Below, one piece after another: positions 56,248-64,000 of a stretch of 64,000 bases of DNA. Position 1 is the first letter of the stretch; every line of letters begins with the position of its first letter. The notes under the pieces are model-generated. The model was not told where the DNA came from and ran no database searches. It saw only the letters and a list, made by a program, of their open reading frames with translations. This DNA comes from Actinosynnema pretiosum (lineage in GTDB: Bacteria > Actinomycetota > Actinomycetes > Mycobacteriales > Pseudonocardiaceae), in NCBI RefSeq assembly GCF_024171695.1, contig NZ_JAMTCF010000002.1:62001-126000 (forward strand). Reading direction: 5' to 3'. A program made the position numbers and the translations under genes.

Positions 56248-56740
56248 CGTCGTAGAGCTGATCCTGGCCGACCACCGCAGGTTCGAGGAGCTGTTCCGCG
56301 CGCTCCGCGACCGCACCAACGACCGCGCCGCCCTGCAGGGCGAGCTGTCCGCGCTGCTCGTCGCGCACGCCGAGGCCGAGGAGGCCGAGGTCTACCCGGC
56401 GCTCAAGCGGTACAAGCGCATCGACGACGAGGAGGTCGACCACGGCGCCGAGGAGCACGCCGAGGGGCACCAGGCGCTGCTCGCGCTGCTGGAGGTCGAG
56501 GACACCTCGTCGCAGGCGTGGGAGGACAAGCTGGAGGAGCTCGTCCAGGCGATGACGCACCACGTGGACGAGGAGGAGCGGACGATCCTCAACGACACCA
56601 GGTCGCGGGTGGCCGACGACCGGCGCGAGGAGCTGGGGCGGCTGTTCCTGCGGGTGCGGCAGGAGAAGCTGGACAGCGGGTGCGGCGACCTGGAGAACGT
56701 GCGCCGCGTCGCCGAGGCCACCGAGGAGCGGATCGACTAG
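56231..56740 (+). CDS. Hemerythrin-like (HHE-type) protein
   Basis: 169 residues, helical. HHE pattern: ELILADHRRFEELFRALRDR near the start, LLVAHAEAEEAEVYPALKRY, HGAEEHAEGHQALLALLEVE and MTHHVDEEERTIL. The repeated His and Glu residues can hold a di-iron centre for oxygen or NO sensing. GTG 56231 and GTG 56237 both fit; the difference is two residues. It overlaps the preceding gene, an unusual neighbour for the rph block. Confidence 0.88.
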   Translation: MAVATDVVELILADHRRFEELFRALRDRTNDRAALQGELSALLVAHAEAEEAEVYPALKRYKRIDDEEVDHGAEEHAEGHQALLALLEVEDTSSQAWEDKLEELVQAMTHHVDEEERTILNDTRSRVADDRREELGRLFLRVRQEKLDSGCGDLENVRRVAEATEERID

Positions 56741-56820
56741 CTCGGGCGAGGTGCGGGAGGACCGGGTCGGTTGAGCAGCCAGCCGGACCGGTGACCCGCT
56801 TCCCGGCGTTCCGCGCGGAG

Positions 56821-56856
56821 CCGGGGTGTTCCGCGCAGGGCCGGGGTGTTCCGCGC
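56821..56856. repeat. Direct repeat with 20-bp period before osmC
   Basis: CCGGGGTGTTCCGCGC occurs at 56821-56836 and 56841-56856, with a partial copy (GTTCCGCGC) just before at ~56808. It ends 17 bp before the TAGCGT box of the next gene and could bind a regulator or be slippage. Confidence 0.7.
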
Positions 56857-56872
56857 CGGGGCCGGGACGCGC

Positions 56873-56878
56873 TAGCGT
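56873..56878 (+). promoter_or_regulatory. -10 box for the leaderless OsmC gene
   Basis: TAGCGT, seven bases before GTG 56886. Confidence 0.58.
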
Positions 56879-56885
56879 GCCCGCC

Positions 56886-57284
56886 GTGTCCGGTGTCGAG
56901 GTGACCAGGGTCGGGGAGCACGTCTTCGAGGCGCGGAACGAGCGCGGCGCGGCCGTGCGGTTGGGGCGGGCCGGGCAGGACGGGGTGTTCAGCCCCGTCG
57001 AGCTGCTGCTGGCCGCCGCCGCCGGGTGCGCGGCCGTCACCGCCGAGAGCCTGGTGGTGCGCCGGGTCGGGGACCTGTCGGCGCGCGCCGAGGAGGTCAA
57101 GTCCGAGGGCGGGCACGAGCTGGCCGAGGTGCCGGTCGCGCTGGACTACGACCTGTCCGCGCTGGACGAGGCGCAGCGCGAGGCGCTGGCCGCCGCCGTC
57201 CGGCGGGCCGTCGAGGGGCTGTGCACGGTCACCAGGACGCTCAAGCTCCCGGTCCCCGCGCCGCTGACGCTGCCCGAGGCCTGA
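56886..57284 (+). CDS. OsmC/Ohr-family protein
   Basis: 132 residues. The two redox Cys of the family are present: LLLAAAAGCAAVTAESLVVR (Cys48) and VEGLCTVTRTLKLP (Cys113). These proteins reduce organic hydroperoxides with dihydrolipoyl or thiol partners. FSPVELLLAA fits the usual helix. GTG 56886 is the predicted transcript start. Convergent with the DUF2231 gene. Confidence 0.9.
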   Translation: MSGVEVTRVGEHVFEARNERGAAVRLGRAGQDGVFSPVELLLAAAAGCAAVTAESLVVRRVGDLSARAEEVKSEGGHELAEVPVALDYDLSALDEAQREALAAAVRRAVEGLCTVTRTLKLPVPAPLTLPEA

Positions 57285-57341
57285 TTCCCCGCGCCGCTGG
57301 CCCCGGCGCCCCCAGCCTCCGCGCCGCCAGTCCCGGCGCCG

Positions 57342-57887
57342 CTAGTTCCCCACGCCGTCGTACACGGCCGTGGAGCCGCTGTGGCCGATCCGCACCACCT
57401 GCGCGGTCGCCGCCGCGCCGGTCGCGATCACCAGCACCGCCACCACCACCGACACCCGCCGCCACGTCTTCGGCACGCCCGCGCTCCCCGGCTCCCCGGC
57501 GCCCCCGGCCTGCTCCGCCGAGGCGGCCCGCTCCCGGTCGGCCAGCCTGCCCGCCACCAGCAGCAGCACCACCGCCACCCCGAACCCCAGCGCGAACGGC
57601 AGCAGCGTGTCGCCCATGTCGGCGTGCTCGGTGATCAGCGGGTTCTCGAACCGCTGCGAGATCCGGTGCTCCAGCTGCTCCCCGGTCTTCGCCGCCACCG
57701 GCACCGCCAGCACCCCCAGCAGGGTCACGCCCAGCAGCGGCGCGCTGTAGCGCTGCCGCCAGCGCGGGACCAGCGCGGCGGCGATCGCGGCCAGCGCGGC
57801 CAGCGGCAGCAGGACGACCACCGCGTGCACCACCAGCGGGTGCGCCGGGAGCCCGAACACGGTGAACAACTCGCCTGTGGGTTCCAT
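57342..57887 (-). CDS. DUF2231 membrane protein (second copy)
   Basis: 181 residues. FGLPAHPLVVHAVVVLLPLA carries the DUF2231 His motif; three further helices follow and the C-terminus (VVRIGHSGSTAVYDGVGN) holds another His. ATG 57887 is preceded by GGAGAG. Possibly a haem- or metal-binding membrane protein. Divergent from rph. Confidence 0.85.
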   Translation of the reverse strand: MEPTGELFTVFGLPAHPLVVHAVVVLLPLAALAAIAAALVPRWRQRYSAPLLGVTLLGVLAVPVAAKTGEQLEHRISQRFENPLITEHADMGDTLLPFALGFGVAVVLLLVAGRLADRERAASAEQAGGAGEPGSAGVPKTWRRVSVVVAVLVIATGAAATAQVVRIGHSGSTAVYDGVGN

Positions 57888-57928
57888 GACTCTCCTACGC
57901 CGGTGGGCTGCCACGGGCCTCAGCGGCC

Positions 57929-57934
57929 TAGGGT
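57929..57934 (+). promoter_or_regulatory. -10 box for leaderless rph
   Basis: TAGGGT, six bases before GTG 57941. Confidence 0.65.
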
Positions 57935-57940
57935 AGGGCT

Positions 57941-58701
<761 letters not shown>

Positions 58702-58705
<4 letters not shown>

Positions 58706-59298
58706 AGCTGCTGCTCGCCTCCCGCAACGCCAAGAAGCTGCGGGAGCTCAAGAGGATCGTCGCCGCCGAGGGCATCGAGGTGCTCGGGCTGGACGACGTG
58801 CCGGAGTTCCCCGAGGCCCCGGAGACCGCCCCCACGTTCGAGGGCAACGCGCTGGCCAAGGCCCGCGACGCGCACGCGGCCACCGGCCTGCCCGCCGTCG
58901 CGGACGACTCGGGCATCTCGGTGGACGCGCTCAACGGGATGCCCGGCGTCCTGTCGGCCCGCTGGGCGGGCGCGCACGGCGACGACGCGGCGAACCTGGA
59001 GCTGGTGCTCGGCCAGCTGCGCGACGTGCCGGACGAGCGGCGCGGCGCGGCGTTCGTGAGCGCGGTCGCGTACGTCGCGGCGGACGGCTCGGAGGTGGTG
59101 GTGCGCGGCGAGTGGCGCGGCACGATCATCCGCGAGGCGCGCGGCGCGAACGGCTTCGGCTACGACCCGATCTTCCGGCCGGACGGCCTTGAGGTGACCT
59201 CGGCCGAGCTGTCGGCGGAGGAGAAGGACGCCCTGTCCCACCGGGGCAAGGCGCTGCGGCTGCTCCTGCCGCACCTGAAGGGTCAGTCGTCCAGGTAG
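58702..59298 (+). CDS. rdgB: RdgB/HAM1-type dITP/XTP pyrophosphatase
   Basis: 198 residues. [19 protein letters not shown] at the start, [38 protein letters not shown] and [11 protein letters not shown] with the late [10 protein letters not shown]. It hydrolyses non-canonical purine NTPs to protect DNA and RNA. GTG 58702 overlaps the rph stop. The last 16 bp overlap the convergent gene's 3' end. Confidence 0.96.
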
Positions 59299-60266
59299 CG
59301 CAGCTCCACGCCCGGTCCGAGTCCGTCGACGCCCGCGTGCCCGGCGGACCGGAACAGGGTGAGCCGCAGCGACGCCCCGGTGAGCGGGGTGAGGTCGAGC
59401 GGGTCGGTCTCGTCGTAGATCGCCAGCTCGGCCAGCCACTCCAGGTCGAGCAGCGGTTCGAGGTCGGCGACGCGGGTGTCGTAGAGGCCGACGCGCCCGG
59501 CGTTGGGGGCGAAGTCGGCGATGCCGGTCAGGTCGAGGTCACCGGACAGCGCGAAGTAGAGCGACGCCGCGCTCTCGCTGGTCGGCCAGCCCTCGAACCC
59601 GCCGATGGGGTGCTCGAAGAACCCGACGTGCACCAGGTTCTCCGGGACGCCGAGCGCTGAGCGGTCGGTCGCGTCGTCCAGCCCCGACAGGCGCAGCGAC
59701 TCGACGTTCGGGCAGTGCGCGAGGAAGTCCAGCGACTCCCACGTCCGGCCGGGCGCGAGCCCCAGGTGCAGGTAGGCCAGCCCCGGAAGCTCGGCGAGCC
59801 GCTCCAGGTCGGCGTACCCGTCCGCGCCCTCCAGCTCCACGGCCTCCAGCCGGGGGTGGGCCGCCAGCGGCGCCAGCGACACCTCGCCCGCGACCTTGAG
59901 CGTGGCCCAGGTCAGGTTCGGCACGTCGGCCAGCACCGACAGCGGCTGGGGCCCGGAGCCGATCACCACGCTCACCCCGGTGAGGTGGCGCAGCGCCTTG
60001 AGGTGCGGGAGCAGGGCGGCGTCGGTGACCGCGATCGCGCCGTCGGCCAGCGGTGCGTCCGCCAGCACGACCTGGGCGTACGCCTCGGCGTCGTGGTGGC
60101 ACCATCCGTCGCCCACCGCCTCCTGCACCGCCCGCCTGCCGTCCCGCGCGCACGCGGCCAACCACGGCAGGTCCTCGGCGGCCCCGGCGCGCGCGACCTC
60201 CTCGACCACCTCGGCGGCGGCCTCCTCCGACAGCTCCAGCAGGTCTTCCGGCGAAGGCCGCGACAC
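59283..60266 (-). CDS. Leucine-rich-repeat-like protein
   Basis: 327 residues. After a helical N-terminus (LELSEEAAAEVVEEVARAGA) it has irregular LRR units (LPHLKALRHLTGVSVVIGSG, NLTWATLKVAGEVSLAPLAA, RLEAVELEGADGYADLERLA, NVESLRLSGLDDATDRSALG). Such proteins usually bind other proteins. No signal peptide. GTG 60266 starts 31 bases after bcp, so they are probably one operon. The 3' end overlaps rdgB by 16 bp. Confidence 0.7.
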   Translation of the reverse strand: MSRPSPEDLLELSEEAAAEVVEEVARAGAAEDLPWLAACARDGRRAVQEAVGDGWCHHDAEAYAQVVLADAPLADGAIAVTDAALLPHLKALRHLTGVSVVIGSGPQPLSVLADVPNLTWATLKVAGEVSLAPLAAHPRLEAVELEGADGYADLERLAELPGLAYLHLGLAPGRTWESLDFLAHCPNVESLRLSGLDDATDRSALGVPENLVHVGFFEHPIGGFEGWPTSESAASLYFALSGDLDLTGIADFAPNAGRVGLYDTRVADLEPLLDLEWLAELAIYDETDPLDLTPLTGASLRLTLFRSAGHAGVDGLGPGVELRYLDD

Positions 60267-60296
60267 CCTGGCAGTCCCCTCGATCCCGTGCCAGCC

Positions 60297-60770
60297 TCAG
60301 GAGGCGGGCAGCTCGCGCAGCAGCTTGGCGACGTGCCCGGTCGCCCGGACGTTGTACATCGCCTTCACGATCTTCCCGTCCGGCCCGACCAGGAACGTCG
60401 AGCGGATCACGCCCTGCACCACGCGCCCGTAGTTCTTCTTCTCGCCGAACGCCCCCCACGCCGTCAGGACGGTCTTGTCCTCGTCCGACAGCAGCGGGAA
60501 GTCCAGGCCCTCGGCCTCGGCGAACCTCGCCAGCTTCTCCGGCTTGTCCGGGGACACGCCGACGACCTCGTACCCGGACTCCGCGAGAGCGCCGGTGCTG
60601 TCGCGGAAGTCGCAGGCCTGCTTCGTGCACCCCGGCGTGCTCGCGGCGGGGTAGAAGTACACCACCACGCTCCTGCCGAGGTAGTCCGAGAGCGACACCG
60701 GCTTCCCGGAGCTGTCCGGCAGGGTGAACGCGGGGGCCTCGTCGCCCGGTGCCAGGCGGTTGTCCGTCAT
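60297..60770 (-). CDS. bcp: Thioredoxin-dependent peroxiredoxin (Bcp type)
   Basis: 157 residues. The peroxidatic Cys48 is in YFYPAASTPGCTKQACDFRD and the resolving Cys53 lies in the same helix, as in atypical 2-Cys Bcp. VIRSTFLVGPDGKIVKAMYN is also typical. It reduces peroxides using thioredoxin. A serine in FYPAAST replaces the Lys common in Bcp (PKAST), with no obvious effect. Upstream of the LRR-like gene. Confidence 0.93.
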   Translation of the reverse strand: MTDNRLAPGDEAPAFTLPDSSGKPVSLSDYLGRSVVVYFYPAASTPGCTKQACDFRDSTGALAESGYEVVGVSPDKPEKLARFAEAEGLDFPLLSDEDKTVLTAWGAFGEKKNYGRVVQGVIRSTFLVGPDGKIVKAMYNVRATGHVAKLLRELPAS

Positions 60771-60791
60771 GGGGGTGAGCTTATCGAGGCC

Positions 60792-61319
60792 TCAGGCCTG
60801 ACCCCCGAACGTCGCCACGGGCTCCTGGTCCGCGCCGTTCGGCTCGACGACCAGCCGGACGCGCACCGGCTGGGTGGGCACCGCGTAGGCCAGCGTGACG
60901 ACCGCCTCGCTGCCCGGCGGCACCTCGGCCACGGCCGAGGCCATGCCGTTGAGGCCCTGCACGGAGTCCATGACCTCGGCTATCGGCTCACCGCCCTGCT
61001 GCGCGCGGACCGCCAGCTGGTTGGTGCGGTAGCTCGACGTGCTGCCGTTCGACACGGTCAGCGTGAACACCGCCGTCCGCGCGGACGGCGGGTAGGAGGT
61101 CTCGCTCGGCCTGAGCGACTTGGGTTCGGACACTGTGATGGACAGGCCGTTGGACCACACCCGCTCGGTGCCGAACGGCGATTCCGCCGCGGCGCCCTGG
61201 CTTGCGGTGGCCGCTGCTTGCGCGGGTGCCTGTGGCGCGGTGCTGACCTCGGGTTCGGTACCGCACCCGACGAGAGCCAGAGCCAGGCACGCGCAGGCGG
61301 CCAGTCCGGCGAACTTCAC
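60792..61319 (-). CDS. Lipoprotein with DUF4352-like domain
   Basis: 175 residues. Lipobox in LAACACLALALVGCGTEP with lipid Cys near 19, then an Ala/Gln-rich linker and a beta-sandwich (VFTLTVSNGSTSSYRTNQLA, VAEVPPGSEAVVTLAYAV) like DUF4352 (Telomeric-repeat-binding-like, immunoprotective-extracellular fold). GTG 61319 follows GGGAAGGGGAG. Located between bcp and a terminator hairpin; function unknown. Confidence 0.7.
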   Translation of the reverse strand: MKFAGLAACACLALALVGCGTEPEVSTAPQAPAQAAATASQGAAAESPFGTERVWSNGLSITVSEPKSLRPSETSYPPSARTAVFTLTVSNGSTSSYRTNQLAVRAQQGGEPIAEVMDSVQGLNGMASAVAEVPPGSEAVVTLAYAVPTQPVRVRLVVEPNGADQEPVATFGGQA

Positions 61320-61460
61320 GAACTCCCCTTCCCGCCCCGGCGGTGGGCTTGCTGCGACTGCCACCACCATGACGGGCCGGACGGGGTGCGGGGGAGCTGA
61401 AAGGGCGCTTGATTCGGACCTGGTGCAGGCCTGTGGCCAACCCGTGATGACGCGCCGCCG

Positions 61461-61500
61461 CCCGCGCGGACGCCTCGGTTGGCCGAGGTGTCCGCGCGGG
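61461..61500. terminator. 18-bp hairpin between the lipoprotein and LLM genes
   Basis: Arms 61461-61478 and 61483-61500 pair along 18 positions with one G-U, loop TTGG. The minus-strand LLM gene ends at 61604, so it would terminate that transcript. Confidence 0.75.
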
Positions 61501-61603
61501 ACCCGGCGGCGGCCGGATCGGGTGGCCGAGCCACCCGGAAGTTAGGGAGCGCGTCGGGGGGCGTGCGCGCTCACTCACATCATCGCGCTCAGTAGGCCTT
61601 CCG

Positions 61604-62626
<1,023 letters not shown>

Positions 62627-62722
62627 GCCCTGTCCCAACGCGCGGGAACGCCCCTGGCTTCCACGAACGGGTGTGATCGAGGGCTCACGATGGGGTGAGC
62701 CGGTGGCGGCGTTGACCTGGGT

Positions 62723-63781
62723 GTGGAGAGCGCGGCGGGAGTCCTGGACGTCGTCGTGATCGGGGCGGGTCAGGCGGGGTTGGCGAGCGCGCACGCGCTG
62801 CGCCGCTCCGGGCTGGGCCACGTGGTGCTGGACGCCGAGGACGGCCCCGGCGGGGCGTGGCGGCACCGCTGGCCGACGCTGCGCATGGCCACCGTGCACG
62901 GCATCCACGACCTGCCGGGGATGCCGTTCGACCCGCCGCCGCCGGACGTCCCGGCCCGCGAGGCGCTGCCCGCGTACTTCGCCGACTTCGAGCGCCGCAA
63001 CGGCGTCGAGGTGCTGCGGCCGGTCCGGGTGTCGGCGGTGCGCGACCGGGACGGGCTGCTGGTCGTGGAGACCGACCGGGGGGAGTGGGTCACCAGGGCG
63101 CTGATCAGCGCCACCGGGACGTGGACCCACCCGTTCTGGCCCCGCTACCCCGGTCAGGAGCTGTTCCGGGGGCGGCAGCTGCACAGCGCCGGGTACGCGG
63201 GGCCGGAGGAGTTCGCCGGGCAGCACGTGGTCGTGGTCGGTGGCGGGACCTCGGCCGTGCAGCAGCTGCTGGAGATCGCCGGGCACGCCACCACCACGTG
63301 GGTCACCCGGCGCGAGCCGGTGTTCCGGAGCGAGCCGTTCACGCCCGAGGTGGGGCGGGCGGCGGTGGCGCTGGTGGAGGAGCGGGTGCGCGCCGGGCTG
63401 CCGCCGCGCAGCGTCGTCAGCGTCACCGGGTTGGTGCTGAACGACGCCGTGCGGGCGGCGGTGGACAGCGGGGTGCTGCGCCGCGAGCCCGCGTTCGAGC
63501 GGATCACCGAGGACGGCGTGGTGTGGGCGGACGGGCGGTTCCAGCGGGCCGACGCGATCCTGTGGGCGACCGGTTACCGCGCGGCGCTGGACCACCTCGC
63601 CCCGCTGCGGCTGCGCGCGCCCGGCGGGGGCGTGCGGGTGGACGGGACCGAGGTCGTCGCGGACCCGCGCGTGCACCTGGTCGGGTACGGGCCGTCGGCC
63701 AGCACGGTCGGGGCGACCCGCGCGGGGCGGGTGGCGGTGAAGCGGATCAGGGAGCTGCTGGGGGAGCGGGTTCCGGCTTGA
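62723..63781 (+). CDS. Flavin-containing monooxygenase-like NAD(P)/FAD oxidoreductase
   Basis: 352 residues. FAD site [20 protein letters not shown] at the N-terminus; NAD(P) site [20 protein letters not shown] (~170); [15 protein letters not shown] near the end. YHIP-type FMO motif is replaced by [12 protein letters not shown]. It may oxidise amines, sulfides or ketones. GTG 62723 lacks a clear ribosome site, so the start could be a few residues further. Confidence 0.88.
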   Translation: MESAAGVLDVVVIGAGQAGLASAHALRRSGLGHVVLDAEDGPGGAWRHRWPTLRMATVHGIHDLPGMPFDPPPPDVPAREALPAYFADFERRNGVEVLRPVRVSAVRDRDGLLVVETDRGEWVTRALISATGTWTHPFWPRYPGQELFRGRQLHSAGYAGPEEFAGQHVVVVGGGTSAVQQLLEIAGHATTTWVTRREPVFRSEPFTPEVGRAAVALVEERVRAGLPPRSVVSVTGLVLNDAVRAAVDSGVLRREPAFERITEDGVVWADGRFQRADAILWATGYRAALDHLAPLRLRAPGGGVRVDGTEVVADPRVHLVGYGPSASTVGATRAGRVAVKRIRELLGERVPA

Positions 63782-63925
63782 GGGGGCTGAGGCGGTCGTG
63801 GTGCGCGGCGGGGGTGCGGGCGGGGTGATCACGTCGGTGTGCGGCGCGCGTTCGCCTGCGGGGCGCACGGGGGTCGGGAACGCGGCGGCCGGGGGAGCGG
63901 GAGCCGGGGCGCGGGGTCGGAAACG

Positions 63926-63963
63926 CGAACGCCCGGTCGGGGAGGTCCCCGGCCGGGCGTTCG
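63926..63963. terminator. Composite hairpin at the window end
   Basis: CGAACGCCCGG (63926-63936) and CCGGGCGTTCG (63953-63963) are exact complements; GGGGA and TCCCC form an inner stem. It may end a gene on either strand; CTA at 63993-63995 could be the stop of a minus-strand gene beyond the window. Confidence 0.7.
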
Positions 63964-64000
63964 TCTGGTCGTCGTGCCCGCTGCGCGGGTCGCTAGCGGT

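Overview
The window is a very GC-rich chromosomal segment with strongly GC-biased third codon positions, frequent GTG starts and stop/start overlaps of the ATGA or GTGA type. It reads as an actinomycete, most likely of the Pseudonocardiales (Actinosynnema/Saccharothrix-like). Supporting evidence is a two-domain geosmin synthase, AfsR-type STAND/TPR regulators, and a block in the same order as Mycobacterium tuberculosis Rv1329c-Rv1341 (dinG, pncB, clpS, DUF2017, P1-type peptidase, mec, cysO, cysM, rhomboid, murI, Rv1339-like, rph, rdgB). The species call is an inference. No tRNA, rRNA, CRISPR array, transposase or prophage was recognised.

Layout. 1-6.3 kb is an accessory region. It holds the tail of a large protein (probably a helicase), a RelE-like/UvrD-like helicase fusion, a very strong terminator, and on the minus strand a DUF6879-like protein followed by a STAND ATPase with TPRs. 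6.7-10.3 kb is a signalling module: PAS-like plus PP2C phosphatase (apparently frameshifted), a cobalamin-binding protein with the CarH-type Wx9EH photosensor signature, a STAS anti-sigma-antagonist and an RsbW-like kinase. 10.4-15.6 kb is a sugar ABC importer operon, probably for rhamnose or rhamnosides, with twin LacI-type operators, an L-rhamnose mutarotase and a LacI regulator. 15.6-20.6 kb has an AfsR-like regulator divergent from geosmin synthase. 20.7-24.3 kb has a Nudix hydrolase, a 15-codon hydrophobic micro-ORF between two hairpins, an XRE-TPR regulator, a basic-tailed membrane protein and a CHAP/NlpC-like hydrolase. 24.6-28.7 kb is a methionine-salvage operon (SfnB-like flavoprotein, mtnA, mtnC, mtnB, mtnD). 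29.3-33.1 kb holds ctaD, serB and a Pth2-like gene.

34.1-38.7 kb holds a tandem HTH-like protein, a small membrane protein, a phospholipase D family protein and dinG. Between dinG and pncA/pncB lies an insertion relative to the mycobacterial order: an 18-bp degenerate repeat field, bioY, and a cell-surface cluster. That cluster contains an exosortase-like protease, a membrane GT2, an anchored secreted protein, a stand-alone LAxTG-type sorting signal, a UDP-GlcNAc 2-epimerase and an unanchored paralogue. From 47 to 59 kb the conserved block continues, interrupted by an extra metallo-beta-lactamase paralogue, an SMP-30 protein, a hemerythrin, OsmC and a DUF2231 protein. The end holds an LRR-type protein, Bcp peroxiredoxin, a lipoprotein, a luciferase-like oxidoreductase and a flavin monooxygenase.

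Working logic. Cysteine is made by the CysO thiocarboxylate route (CysM, CysO, Mec). Methionine salvage recycles methylthioadenosine. NAD is recycled through PncA-PncB. Many genes of the conserved block appear leaderless: a TANNNT -10 box sits 6-7 nt before the start codon. The most unusual candidates are the B12 photosensor coupled to a partner-switching cascade, the XRE-TPR/micropeptide pair, and the exosortase surface cluster.
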